Below, one piece after another: positions 37,750-47,144 of a stretch of 64,000 nt of DNA (positions are counted from its first letter, which is position 1; each line of letters begins with the position of its first letter). The notes below the pieces were generated by a model. That model had not been told where the DNA came from. It worked only from the letters and a program-made list of their open reading frames with translations, and ran no database searches. The DNA is taken from assembly GCA_028710565.1 (NCBI GenBank), contig JAQTTV010000001.1:1-64000 (forward strand). The letters are read 5' to 3'. Source of the stretch: Gallionella sp. (GTDB lineage Bacteria; Pseudomonadota; Gammaproteobacteria; Burkholderiales; Gallionellaceae). Both the position numbers and the translations under genes were made by a program.

Positions 37750-38958
37750 TTAAAACACGAAGTTAACACCAACTGAAATGACATGAAAAGTTGATCCATA
37801 TAGTGTCACACCAGCAGGTACATTCGTGAGGTAGCCGTTAGAATTGTCACCCAGTTTAACTCGATCGTATTGCAGTTCAATATCCATATTTCTAGTGAAG
37901 TCCCAGCGCAGCCCTAAGCTAACCGTACTTTGTGAACGTTTGGAATTCTGTATTGAAGCCACAGTGGGCGCGGGGAAGCCAGGTATAAACGAGCTGCGGC
38001 TGTTTTGACTATAAGTAATGTAAGGAGTTAGTGTGTCCAATCGGACCCCAGTACTCACATACATTGCACCTGTCTTGGTGGTTGATTGGCGCTGTATCCA
38101 TTCGGCTACTGCAAACCAATTTCCAGGGTCATAACTTACCCCAGCAGATAAATCGTAATTCGGAATCCAAGCACCTTGAATGCCATTGATGAGGCTTTGA
38201 GATGACGCGATGCGCTTCTGATAACCGAGGCTGAAAGTGGTTGAATCGTATTCTAATTTATCGAAAATGCCCCATAAATCCCTGGAAGTAGAGATGCTAG
38301 TTGGGCGATCTATGATGTTGCTACCATAAAGTAGTTTGATTGTATTGCCTACTTCACCCATTTCAAAACGATAGCCTGCGTCAATCCCATCACTACTCGT
38401 GAGCGTTAGCTGGCGATAAAGTTCAGCAGGAGGCCGTATCCAAGGATAACTATATCCTACTTTTCGCGTATCAGAATAAAGGAAGGTCGGGAGCGAGATG
38501 CGTCCAACGCGGATGTAGCTATCAGGTGTAAAGGCATATTTGATGTTGCCCCATTCGACTGCGGGACGATAAGTACCGTCAGCTTGAAACTCTGAAATAA
38601 CTTGAAGGACAGCTGAAATTTTAGGGCTGAAGTTTGCAGACACTTGCAATCCGAGGCGGCTGTCGTTGCTCATTGCCCAGTTTTGGCTACGTCCTGTGCC
38701 TTTAGGGACAGTGCTATCCAGTACATAATCCCCCAATCCTTGGCTAGAATGGGATAAAACGAACGTTCCGAAACCGCTTAATTTAAAGATGGAGGGCTGT
38801 TCTTCGCTCGTCTCCCCAATTACATCTACTGTGTTGGCTGCGACAACAGAAGTTGTTGCAATTTCATCCGCTTTAGCAATGGAAATGCTCGTGGCAAGCA
38901 ACGAAAGTACGACAAGACAGTGCTTTGTCATGGTCAATTTGTCAATTGAGAAAGACAT
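37750..38958 (-). CDS. Outer-membrane porin-like protein
   Basis: The protein of about 402 residues has a signal peptide (LVVLSLLATSISIAKADE). Mature beta-barrel-like strands follow, ending in an aromatic C-terminal strand, VISVGVNFVF. Alternating polar/aromatic strands run throughout (for example YIRVGRISLPTFLY). The start may be 38958 or the ATG at 38931, nine codons in; neither has a good ribosome-binding site. It leads a three-gene operon with the PstS-like protein and the hybrid kinase. The substrate is not known. Confidence 0.78.
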   Translation of the reverse strand: MSFSIDKLTMTKHCLVVLSLLATSISIAKADEIATTSVVAANTVDVIGETSEEQPSIFKLSGFGTFVLSHSSQGLGDYVLDSTVPKGTGRSQNWAMSNDSRLGLQVSANFSPKISAVLQVISEFQADGTYRPAVEWGNIKYAFTPDSYIRVGRISLPTFLYSDTRKVGYSYPWIRPPAELYRQLTLTSSDGIDAGYRFEMGEVGNTIKLLYGSNIIDRPTSISTSRDLWGIFDKLEYDSTTFSLGYQKRIASSQSLINGIQGAWIPNYDLSAGVSYDPGNWFAVAEWIQRQSTTKTGAMYVSTGVRLDTLTPYITYSQNSRSSFIPGFPAPTVASIQNSKRSQSTVSLGLRWDFTRNMDIELQYDRVKLGDNSNGYLTNVPAGVTLYGSTFHVISVGVNFVF

Positions 38959-39057
38959 ATCATTTTACGGCTAATGGGTGGAGCGCGAAGTATAGCGGCT
39001 AAATGCATTTTTGGGGGTAGGCTCAATTATTTCAGTTAAGCCAACAGTGAGAAATCG

Positions 39058-40152
39058 TTACAGTTCCTTTATTCTTTGCTGCACAAATTTTTGTAAGGAG
39101 GGTGTCAATGTCTGGCTATTTAAAGCACGTTGAAAGACCTCTTTAGCCTCAACATTACGTTGAAGTGCTTGCAGGGAAATACCCATTCCCATCAGCCATA
39201 TCCCGTGGTTAGGGTGTTGTTGTAAAGCATTTTGATAGTAAGTGACGGCTTCAGCATGTCTAGCCTGACGTTGCAACAACGCAGCGAAGAAGGCTAGGTA
39301 TTCTGCCTGCTCTTTTGCATAAGGCAATCCCGTTTCTAGCGTCTGCAATCCTTCCGATAATGCGCCCCGATCCACTTGCAAACGAGCCAGCAGCATGATG
39401 AAAGTAAGTTGTTGCGGGTTTTGCTGAAGCCCCACGTGTAGCACGCGTTCTGCATCTTCGCTGCGCTTGTTTTCCAGCAATAATGCCACTAAGGTTTGGC
39501 GGGCTGCTTCGTGTTTCGGTTCTAAATTCAATACGGCTTCAAGCCCCGCCAATGCTTCGGCGAGGTGCCCCTGTTGCATAGCAACGGTTGCTTGATGAAA
39601 CTCAGCCTCAACTTGTTGAGCCATACTGATTTTTTTTGCAGGCAAGAAGACGGGAGCAGTCACAGGAAGGGGAGGGGCTTGATCGGGCAATGCAGCTATC
39701 TGCTGCGGAAAAGGTTTGTCAGGATGGGCTGCATGGGGAGCTTTGGCTGGATGAACGGGTTTTGTATCTACTGCAACATAATCACGCGGCGGGGGCGGAG
39801 GGGAAATAGTTGGTATGGCAGAGGGTTCTGGCATGGCAGGAATAATCACGGCCGATGCCCCGCTTGATACAGGCATCGTGATAGTTGGAGTGCTGACCGT
39901 TATTGCCGAAGCGATGAGTATAGGTGAAGTCGCTACGGGTGTAACAGTCGTTACTACAGGTGTTTTTGTGGTGTGATGCGATAGCCAGCTGCCTAGTATA
40001 ATACCCAGCAAAACACTCACAATCACTGTAAATACGACCCATAACTGGTTTTTGCGATCCTTTTTGACCACAGAGATAGGGCGAACCTGTCCTGATTCGT
40101 CATGTATGCCGCGCTGTTCCAATTGGCTTAACACTTGGTTAATGACACTCAT
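39058..40152 (-). CDS. mshN: MSHA biogenesis protein MshN (TPR)
   Basis: This 364-residue, single-pass inner-membrane protein starts MSVINQVLSQLEQRG at 40152, inside the mshM stop (ATGA). One membrane segment lies at about 43-62 (LWVVFTVIVSVLLGIILGS), followed by a Pro/Thr-rich linker and then TPR repeats over the C-terminal half (about 190-360). MshN is part of the inner-membrane assembly apparatus of the MSHA type IV pilus. In Vibrio and Shewanella mshE and mshG follow; here the cluster ends after mshN. Confidence 0.87.
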   Translation of the reverse strand: MSVINQVLSQLEQRGIHDESGQVRPISVVKKDRKNQLWVVFTVIVSVLLGIILGSWLSHHTTKTPVVTTVTPVATSPILIASAITVSTPTITMPVSSGASAVIIPAMPEPSAIPTISPPPPPRDYVAVDTKPVHPAKAPHAAHPDKPFPQQIAALPDQAPPLPVTAPVFLPAKKISMAQQVEAEFHQATVAMQQGHLAEALAGLEAVLNLEPKHEAARQTLVALLLENKRSEDAERVLHVGLQQNPQQLTFIMLLARLQVDRGALSEGLQTLETGLPYAKEQAEYLAFFAALLQRQARHAEAVTYYQNALQQHPNHGIWLMGMGISLQALQRNVEAKEVFQRALNSQTLTPSLQKFVQQRIKEL

Positions 40153-41117
40153 CGTAGCATGCTCCAGACGACCAAACTTAACGCGATCAGCACAGCCGCA
40201 CTTGTAGATACCATGATCCATGGCAACCAGTCACGCCGCACTTCTGGTGTGTCAGCTGCGGCAATTGCGATATGCGCGGCAGAGACTTCTGTTTGTCCTT
40301 CGCCGAAAGCGACCATCAAGGCTTTGTGGGCAACAATATTAATCAAGCGCGGTGTGCCTGCGGTAATGCGATGCAATTTAGCAACCGCTTTTTTTGTGAA
40401 TAAGGTTTCACCCTTAAAGCCTGCAATTGACACTCGATGACGTAAATAGCGATCTAATTCGTCACGTTGCAACCCTTTGAGTTCATACTGAAAACTGATA
40501 CGTTGACGTAATTGGCGAATGGAGTGATGACGCAAACGCTCATCTAATTCTGGTTGACCAAACAAGACCACCTGTAATAGCTTGCGTTTTTCGGTCTCCA
40601 AATTGGTCAATAGTCGCAGTACCTCTAGACTTTCTAAAGGCATGGCTTGCGCTTCATCCAAGCAAAGTAAAGCGCGTTGACCATTGCCTGCAAATTTGAG
40701 CAACGCCAATGTCAGCCCCTTGAGCAACATATGTTGATCCGTGTCCTTTTCCAATGGCACGCGAAACTCCTCTGCCAGTGCCAACAACAAACTACGCGGC
40801 TCTAAGTATGGGTTTGGAATATAGGCAGTTACAAAGCGAGGTTTCGCTGGGGTGGCGAGTTCTTCTGCGGTTAGATTTTGGGTGCCAATCAAGGTGGTTG
40901 GTTTTTGACCTTGGTTTAATAGGGTAAGAAACTTACGGCATAACAACGTTTTGCCGTAGCCGACTTCACCCGTGATTTTAATAAAACCCTCGCCATTGCG
41001 CGCAGCGATCAAGAGCGTATTTAAGGCTTCTTGATAACCCGTACACGCGAAAAAAAAACTGGTGTCTGGCGTTAATCCGAAGGGGGGTTCACGAAAACCA
41101 AAATGGGCTAAATACAT
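40149..41117 (-). CDS. mshM: MSHA biogenesis ATPase MshM (ExeA-like)
   Basis: The 322-residue AAA ATPase is of the ExeA/MshM family: YLAHFGFREPPFGLTPD opening, Walker A GEVGYGKTLL, Walker B LLCLDEAQAM and an RLINIVAHKALM sensor segment. One membrane segment closes the protein (WLPWIMVSTSAAVLIALSLVV). Its role is assembly or localisation of the pilus secretin, by analogy with ExeA. It overlaps mshN by four bases. Confidence 0.9.
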   Translation of the reverse strand: MYLAHFGFREPPFGLTPDTSFFFACTGYQEALNTLLIAARNGEGFIKITGEVGYGKTLLCRKFLTLLNQGQKPTTLIGTQNLTAEELATPAKPRFVTAYIPNPYLEPRSLLLALAEEFRVPLEKDTDQHMLLKGLTLALLKFAGNGQRALLCLDEAQAMPLESLEVLRLLTNLETEKRKLLQVVLFGQPELDERLRHHSIRQLRQRISFQYELKGLQRDELDRYLRHRVSIAGFKGETLFTKKAVAKLHRITAGTPRLINIVAHKALMVAFGEGQTEVSAAHIAIAAADTPEVRRDWLPWIMVSTSAAVLIALSLVVWSMLR

Positions 41118-41190
41118 AAATAAATCATGGGATAGGGTGGGTTGCCGTGTAAAGAAGAGCTAAATGGAAGTTCAATTCCGAGTTCACTTA

Positions 41191-42930
41191 TCATTTGCCA
41201 CGTTCGCTGGAGAGACGGTTCAATCGATCTCGACTTCGTGCAATATCATCCGCCCAATCTTGATCGCTATCGACCACGGTGGGTTTCAGTAAAATAATTA
41301 ACTCACGCTTCTGACTCACCTGACTCGTTTGACCAAATAAGTTCTTAGATAAACCTGGCAAACCAGAGCGATCATCCGTATTGGCTTGCCTCATCAAACC
41401 ACCAATCGCCACAATTTGCCCATCTCTTGCGCGCACAATACTGTCTGTTTCAGAGATTGAGCTGGAAGCCAAAGGTAAGTTATATACCCCCGTGCCAGTG
41501 CCTAAATTCACTGATTTATTGATGGTGCTCACCACGCTGACCGAGGGATGAACATGCAAAATAATTTCGTTGTTTTCATCAATGCGAGGGGTCACATCTA
41601 AAGCAATACCCGAAAAGAAGGGCTGTACTTTGACGCTGGGTGCCGTCCCTGCGACGTTCAATGTACCTGAAGTCCCTCCTGATATTTCAGTCACAAAGAA
41701 CTCATCTGTTCCGACTTTAAGAACAGCTTTCTGATTGTTTAATGTGGCAATCCGTGGGCTTGATAACACATGCACATCCCCTTGTGTTTCAAGGAAGTTT
41801 AATAAAGCGGCAAAGTTGTTGGTTTGGAATGCCAATCCAAACATTGCGCCAGGAATAGTTGCTCCCGTCACTGCATTGGCTGCATTAACAGCAATCCCCG
41901 TGCCAGCTTGGGCACTCATCACCCCATTGGTGAGGGTTTGAGCTGCGCCTGCCGCATTAGGAACTAAGGTTGAACCTGGCGATAACACGCCAAACGCCGC
42001 TCGATTGGTTGGTCTGTTTTGTAAACTCCCAAACCCGCCCCAGTTCACGCCAGTTTGATAGCTGTCGTTTAACTGCACTTCGATAATTTTTGCTTCCAGT
42101 ATCACCTGACGTTCAATCGAAATTTGCGACGCTTTGAGATAGGCCGCAACATTACGTAACTCGTCAGGCATCGCACGCACCACAATTACGCCTGACATGG
42201 GACTAATCACCACACTGCGTCCTTCGGCCTGCCCCACAATGGCCTTAAGCGATGCGCTGAGTTCAGTCCAAAAATCGGCACTACTGGTGGTAGTAACTTT
42301 GCTGCTCTCTTGAGGCCCACGAATGGTACTTGCCGTATTCGACGTACCTGTTGTACCTGTCATACCTGTGGTAGCTGACGAGTTGGCTGATATACCCCCG
42401 TTAGTGCTGACCGAGTCAGCTACTGAACCACCTGTCACACGCAAATTTGACACGCCAGAACGTAAACCCGTTAAATAGTTGACTTGAAAGATGCGTGTCT
42501 GTAAGGCAATGGACTGAATATAAATTCGTGTACCATCTACTTTGTAATCATAGCCATACAGTTCTCGAATGGATTCGAGAGCTTCGAAAACGGTCACATC
42601 CTTTAAATTGATCGACACGGTGCCACTCACGTCAGGATGAAGCAGTACGCTGTAGCGAGTCCCAGATACGATGGCCATAAAAACTTGTGTGGCGGGCGTA
42701 TTATTCACGGCTAAATCAAAACGAGATTCTGCGGGTGTCGTGTTGATAGTCGGTAAATTCAGGGACAGGGGGGGCAAGAGTGCATCATTCACAGCGTTTG
42801 AGTTGCCTGTAGGCATGCTTTGCACGGCCAGATCCATTTCTTGCTCAATTGCCTTCGCAGTGTGCTCACGATGATTAGGCGTCGCACACCCGACCAGCAA
42901 CAATATGCTGAGCAACAATAAGATTCTCAT
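41191..42930 (-). CDS. mshL: MSHA pilus secretin MshL
   Basis: The 579-residue outer-membrane secretin lipoprotein has a lipobox at LLLVGC. N-terminal secretin/TonB short domains follow (VSGTVSINLKDVTVFEALESI), then an N-domain (ILEAKIIEVQLNDSYQTGVNW) and the C-terminal secretin signature ending VGGLMRQANTDDRSGLPG. A Ser/Thr/Gly-rich insert lies at about residues 165-215. It forms the pore through which the pilus leaves the cell. It overlaps mshK by four bases and lies 73 bases before mshM. Confidence 0.92.
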   Translation of the reverse strand: MRILLLLSILLLVGCATPNHREHTAKAIEQEMDLAVQSMPTGNSNAVNDALLPPLSLNLPTINTTPAESRFDLAVNNTPATQVFMAIVSGTRYSVLLHPDVSGTVSINLKDVTVFEALESIRELYGYDYKVDGTRIYIQSIALQTRIFQVNYLTGLRSGVSNLRVTGGSVADSVSTNGGISANSSATTGMTGTTGTSNTASTIRGPQESSKVTTTSSADFWTELSASLKAIVGQAEGRSVVISPMSGVIVVRAMPDELRNVAAYLKASQISIERQVILEAKIIEVQLNDSYQTGVNWGGFGSLQNRPTNRAAFGVLSPGSTLVPNAAGAAQTLTNGVMSAQAGTGIAVNAANAVTGATIPGAMFGLAFQTNNFAALLNFLETQGDVHVLSSPRIATLNNQKAVLKVGTDEFFVTEISGGTSGTLNVAGTAPSVKVQPFFSGIALDVTPRIDENNEIILHVHPSVSVVSTINKSVNLGTGTGVYNLPLASSSISETDSIVRARDGQIVAIGGLMRQANTDDRSGLPGLSKNLFGQTSQVSQKRELIILLKPTVVDSDQDWADDIARSRDRLNRLSSERGK

Positions 42931-43358
42931 TTTTTCTCCTTGTGCTTGACTGGTGGGTTGTTATTTTGATCAGTCTGCACACCATGGGCTGGCAACGTGG
43001 ACGGGGATATTTCGACTTTTTTAACCAAACTTACTTCGGGAAAAAGTTTGAGTACACGTCGCCCATGCGAATCCATGAGTACCACACTACTTTCACTTAC
43101 CTCAACTAATCGAGATTCACCATACAACTGTCCTAGTGCGATGGTTTTGCCATCAATAATAGCGGCACGCCTTGTTTTTGAAATCAGTATGGATTGTAAG
43201 CCACTAGGTGGGGGACCCACAACCTGACTTGCTATTGGTGTTGCAATTGAGTTTATTTGTGCTGGAGGACGCGTGGGGTCAATCAGCGTTTCAGCACGTG
43301 CTGCGATACTGAGTAGCATACACATCAAGCCTGCAATTGGTACTAAACGGCTAGCCAT
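42927..43358 (-). CDS. mshK: MSHA biogenesis protein MshK
   Basis: The 143-residue exported protein has a signal peptide (LVPIAGLMCMLLSIAARA) and an ETLIDPTRPP motif typical of MshK/PilP-like proteins. A segment (AIIDGKTIALGQLYGESRLVEV) resembles the homology region that touches the secretin. It begins inside the end of mshJ (16-base overlap) and ends inside the start of mshL. Confidence 0.82.
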   Translation of the reverse strand: MASRLVPIAGLMCMLLSIAARAETLIDPTRPPAQINSIATPIASQVVGPPPSGLQSILISKTRRAAIIDGKTIALGQLYGESRLVEVSESSVVLMDSHGRRVLKLFPEVSLVKKVEISPSTLPAHGVQTDQNNNPPVKHKEKK

Positions 43359-44065
43359 GTTTTATCCAAACTCAATGTAAACAAAGTCAAACTCACCACG
43401 GCATCGGGATATGACTCTACTTTAAACGTCATTTCACCCCAAAACATTTTTGTGGGCATATTTTCCAGTGCGGTTAGGTAGCGCAATACATCTAGGTAGT
43501 TGCCACGCATAGTAATGCGAACCCCGTGTTTAAAAATCTCTTTTTTGCTATCTTTGGCGGGGGATAGCTGCTCAGTACCATTGATTTTCTCAACAGGTGG
43601 TTTTTCAATAAGTGGAGCAAGGGGCAAGGTTTCTAGTGTTAATAGCTGCAACTTACCCTGTTGCAGTAAAACTTGCTCTAACAAGTTCGCAATTTGTTCA
43701 GGCGGTACTAAATGTTCGCTACGGCTACTCAAATACAAATTCTGATCTTGTAATTGTACTCGTAGTTGCGCTGCACGGAGGCGCAAGGGCGAGTTTTGGT
43801 CATCACGCTTGGCGTTTAATAAGGTCTGAATAGTGGCTTGTTGCTCCCGCATTTGATCTTGTTGCTGCACGACCTTTTGCGATAATGCTTTTTGCTTTGC
43901 CAACAACGGATCAAGTAATAGGGCATTCAAGAGGGAAATTAATACAAAAGCAGCCGCTAAAAATACCATGGCGCGCTCACGCAGCGACATGGCATCAATT
44001 GTGGCATGTGCGGTATTCCAGTATTTGCTAAGTTGTTTGTTAAACTCTTTCATCGTCGTTGCCAA
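43343..44065 (-). CDS. mshJ: MSHA biogenesis protein MshJ (PilO-like)
   Basis: The 240-residue protein has one membrane segment (about 30-50, VFLAAAFVLISLLNALLL), a coiled-coil stretch (Q-rich, about 60-110) and a C-terminal ferredoxin-like domain of the PilO/GspM type. It is probably part of the inner-membrane alignment complex with MshI and the PilN-like protein. It overlaps mshK by 16 bases. Confidence 0.82.
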   Translation of the reverse strand: MATTMKEFNKQLSKYWNTAHATIDAMSLRERAMVFLAAAFVLISLLNALLLDPLLAKQKALSQKVVQQQDQMREQQATIQTLLNAKRDDQNSPLRLRAAQLRVQLQDQNLYLSSRSEHLVPPEQIANLLEQVLLQQGKLQLLTLETLPLAPLIEKPPVEKINGTEQLSPAKDSKKEIFKHGVRITMRGNYLDVLRYLTALENMPTKMFWGEMTFKVESYPDAVVSLTLFTLSLDKTWLAV

Positions 44066-44070
44066 AAACC

Positions 44071-44862
44071 TTATTTTCTTGGTGTTTTTTGCTTATCATC
44101 CTCTTCAGACTGAAGCGAAAACTCAATATATCCCGCATGGATGGGTTGCTTGCTAGGCGTTTTAGCGATAATCAGGGCTTGTTGATACGCATTAAATTCC
44201 TCTGGCGTAATAGGTTTTTTAGTGGATTGTCGAATACGCCAATCATTTTCAACGGCGGCTACTTGAGCCGCGATCCGTGCCCGCATTTGCTCCGCCACTT
44301 TTGCGTCATCTACCACGGGCTGCTGCATTTGGAGCTTAGAAAAAGTTTTTCCTTGTATCACCACTTCGTTATTTAACCGCTGAATATAAGCAGGCAATAA
44401 TTCGGCTCTCAATACCCCCCCCGACAACGTCATGTGCGCGCCATCGCCCAACACGCTAAAGCCCGTTAACCATAAACCCTCAATCACTTGACGAGAGAAA
44501 GCTTGCATATAGGCTGAATAGCCCGTGGTATTCCCCACCTCGCCTGATTTCAGGGTACTCACGACTTTTGCTTGCTCAGTATTTTGCTGTTCTAAATTCT
44601 GTACTTCGTCTTGTAATAACTTATTGGCTTGTTGAGGTGAGAACTCTGACGTATAACGGGTCAAGCTGGCCTGCCCCACCTTAAAGCGCTGGTCACTTTC
44701 CTCGGACTGTCGTGTTAACTGAGTGACCTGATATTGAGCATAGCCATAAAAAAATCCCGATCCCAACACAATTAACCCCAATGCCTGCACCATGGTCAGT
44801 AAAGAGAACATCTTTTGCTGCCGCAAAAAAATGGGGTTGAATAGGTTGATTTGCTGACTCAT
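44071..44862 (-). CDS. PilN-like MSHA inner-membrane protein (MshI2)
   Basis: The 263-residue protein starts QQINLFNPIFLRQQK, the PilN-type motif that docks to a PilM-like partner. It has a membrane segment at about 20-45, then a coiled coil and a C-terminal periplasmic domain. The preceding gene encodes the PilM-like MshI and overlaps by four bases. In msh clusters this position is often called mshI2; naming varies. Confidence 0.82.
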   Translation of the reverse strand: MSQQINLFNPIFLRQQKMFSLLTMVQALGLIVLGSGFFYGYAQYQVTQLTRQSEESDQRFKVGQASLTRYTSEFSPQQANKLLQDEVQNLEQQNTEQAKVVSTLKSGEVGNTTGYSAYMQAFSRQVIEGLWLTGFSVLGDGAHMTLSGGVLRAELLPAYIQRLNNEVVIQGKTFSKLQMQQPVVDDAKVAEQMRARIAAQVAAVENDWRIRQSTKKPITPEEFNAYQQALIIAKTPSKQPIHAGYIEFSLQSEEDDKQKTPRK

Positions 44863-45818
44863 AGCACGCGCCTTTCTTCACGCAACGCCGCGCCCAAAGT
44901 GGTCAATGCATGAGCCACAAACTCACTGTTGTGTAATTCTGGGATCGCACGAATGTCCATCACCTGCGCTAAATCTAGCTGCTCAATCGAAACATCCATA
45001 TTGTCTTGCAAAAACGGTACCAATTCGGTCTGCTCAGCTACACTGACAATTACTCGACTGATGGGCAATTCGTGATATTGCCGATCAAAATAATCTAAGG
45101 AGCGACGTAGTTCTAGCTTAACCCTGTCACGGTGTTGTTGACGCAAGATTTCATTGGCATCTTGTAATTGTCCTAGCGTAATGTCAACGCGTCTTGCAAA
45201 ATACAGCTCACCCTTCGCCGTAATCGTGAGCAGTCCACCGTCATCATCAAATGCAAGCAATCCCAAAGCGCGATCTTCTTGCTCAAACAACACGGATATA
45301 TTGCGCTGAGCCGTCTCAGGAATATCAATGACATTTAATTTGAATTTAGCTTGTTCAAATAAAGAAATGTACTTTTGTATGGTCACGTTGCTTGCCGCTA
45401 CAGCATAAATGGATTGACCGTATTCTAAGCTTCGTTGGTTGGTCGGGATTTGCAACACGTCAATCGTCGCATCATTCACGAGGCAATTTAAGCTATCCTT
45501 GATCTTCCAACGAACGGCTGTTTTAAGTTCCTCTGCAGGCACGTTTGGCGCATCCACCATCAAAAGCTGATAGTCTCCCACCGCGAGTATCGTGGAAAAA
45601 AGAGGATCACCCAACTTGGTCTCACGCTTCATTTTTTCTAATGAGGCTGATGTGATATCGCGCATTTCATGGTACTCACAGCGTAACACACATGGCACAC
45701 TGGATAATTCTACTCGCGCCAGATACACACCATGCGTGGCGATGCGAACCGCAAGCCAACCCGCATCACGTGGTTTACTTTGGAATAGCAGAGAGGAAAG
45801 ACTAGATAATTTTATCAT
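44859..45818 (-). CDS. mshI: MSHA biogenesis protein MshI (PilM-like)
   Basis: The 319-residue, actin-like PilM/MshI protein has GWLAVRIATHGVYLARVEL near the start and a central domain with LGLLAFDDDGGLLTITAKG. It is soluble, with no membrane segment, and probably sits under the membrane with the PilN-like partner. It is first gene of the msh operon read leftward (mshI to mshN). The usual mshE, mshG and pilin genes are not in this window. Confidence 0.85.
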   Translation of the reverse strand: MIKLSSLSSLLFQSKPRDAGWLAVRIATHGVYLARVELSSVPCVLRCEYHEMRDITSASLEKMKRETKLGDPLFSTILAVGDYQLLMVDAPNVPAEELKTAVRWKIKDSLNCLVNDATIDVLQIPTNQRSLEYGQSIYAVAASNVTIQKYISLFEQAKFKLNVIDIPETAQRNISVLFEQEDRALGLLAFDDDGGLLTITAKGELYFARRVDITLGQLQDANEILRQQHRDRVKLELRRSLDYFDRQYHELPISRVIVSVAEQTELVPFLQDNMDVSIEQLDLAQVMDIRAIPELHNSEFVAHALTTLGAALREERRVL

Positions 45819-46001
45819 TGGTCGTGACGGTAAATTAAAAAAGCATTATGGTCAACGAGTTTGATGGTTTGATACATGTCTTTGTTCATTAAATATTTTT
45901 CTTCGTATGGTAATCATACCTGTATCGGCGGATATTCAACAACATATCGCCTTTGATTGAGTGCTAAGTCTAAAGATTAAATCTGCACTTGATAGTTCAG
46001 C

Positions 46002-46826
46002 TTAAAAGAAGTCTATTTTATCCCCGCTGGCACAGGCTACTTGGAAGATTTCTTGATCTTCTAAGCGAATGGCAGTGAGCGTGCCGCCCCATAAACAGCC
46101 CGTATCCAACGCGATGACGTTATTTCGCATCAGTAATCCTAATGCAGACCAGTGCCCAAAAATAATGGTTTCATCACGACTCGCGCGCTGAGGCAAGGTA
46201 AACCAGGGTTGATAGTCTTCGGGAATATGAAGCATTTCACCCTTGAATTTGAACTCCATTTCACCAAATTTGTTGCAGATACGCATCCGTGTCATGGCGT
46301 TGATAATCAGTCTGCGACGTTTGTGCCCACGCAGTTTTGCATCCCACGCGTTGGGTTGATTGCCATACATTTGCTGTAAAAACGATACATAATCATTTCC
46401 ACGCAACGTGGCTTCCACTTCTCGCGCTAGTTTCGATGCTTGCTTGATCGTCCAATCAGGTAACAAGCCTGCATGTACCATGGCAAACTGATCTGATACA
46501 TGGAGCAGGGGGCGATGACGCAACCAAGTCAGCAACTCATCGCGATCAGGCGCGCTTAAAATTTCGTCTAAGGTGTCACCATGGTGGATTTTCGCCACAC
46601 CCGAAGCCACGGCTAACAGGTGTAAATCGTGATTGCCCAGCACCGTGATGGCGGCATTTCCCAGTGACTTGACCATTCGTAACACCTCCAGCGACTGTGG
46701 CCCGCGATTCACCAAGTCGCCGACAAACCACAACTGGTCATGCGCTGGATCAAATGCGATGGTTTTCAGCAAACTTTGCAGTTCGAGATAACAGCCTTGT
46801 ACATCGCCGATTGCGTAAGTTGCCAT
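46002..46826 (-). CDS. apaH: Symmetrical bis(5'-nucleosyl)-tetraphosphatase ApaH
   Basis: This metallophosphatase hydrolyses Ap4A to two ADP. Its motifs are GDVQGCYLEL, VGDLVNRGP, LGNHDLHLLA and FGHWSALG, and TGCLWGGTLTA closes the fold. The 274-residue length is standard. Short co-directional genes precede it (DUF2288 and a carbonic anhydrase-like gene), which probably form one transcript. Confidence 0.95.
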   Translation of the reverse strand: MATYAIGDVQGCYLELQSLLKTIAFDPAHDQLWFVGDLVNRGPQSLEVLRMVKSLGNAAITVLGNHDLHLLAVASGVAKIHHGDTLDEILSAPDRDELLTWLRHRPLLHVSDQFAMVHAGLLPDWTIKQASKLAREVEATLRGNDYVSFLQQMYGNQPNAWDAKLRGHKRRRLIINAMTRMRICNKFGEMEFKFKGEMLHIPEDYQPWFTLPQRASRDETIIFGHWSALGLLMRNNVIALDTGCLWGGTLTAIRLEDQEIFQVACASGDKIDFF

Positions 46827-46832
46827 TTGGGA

Positions 46833-47144
46833 TCAATCCACAGGACGATGTTGCACCAGCAACCAAGGATTCACTACCACTGCCCACACCGACACATCGT
46901 TGGCTAACCAAGTTCGTGCGAGGTCATCTGAGACATGTGCCAATTGTCCGTTGTCTAGCCAGTGTTTGATTTTGGCGGTATTGTCTTCCGACATTTGAAA
47001 GCCCACCTCCACTAAATCGACTTCAGGTGCCACCACCAATACCGCGCCTGTGGCGAAATAGCGTTGCAGTTCTGTCCACGCGATCAGCGAGGTTTCTAGG
47101 TTTATTTTTGCGCGGACGACCGCTTCGCCATTTTCAGTGGTCAT
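46833..47144 (-). CDS. DUF2288 family protein
   Basis: The 103-residue protein has the family features VRAKINLETSLIAWTELQRYFA, LVEVGFQMSEDN and an ending WAVVVNPWLLVQHR. Function is unknown. It overlaps the stop of the carbonic anhydrase-like gene by four bases and sits six bases before apaH. Its location suggests co-expression only. Confidence 0.82.
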   Translation of the reverse strand: MTTENGEAVVRAKINLETSLIAWTELQRYFATGAVLVVAPEVDLVEVGFQMSEDNTAKIKHWLDNGQLAHVSDDLARTWLANDVSVWAVVVNPWLLVQHRPVD

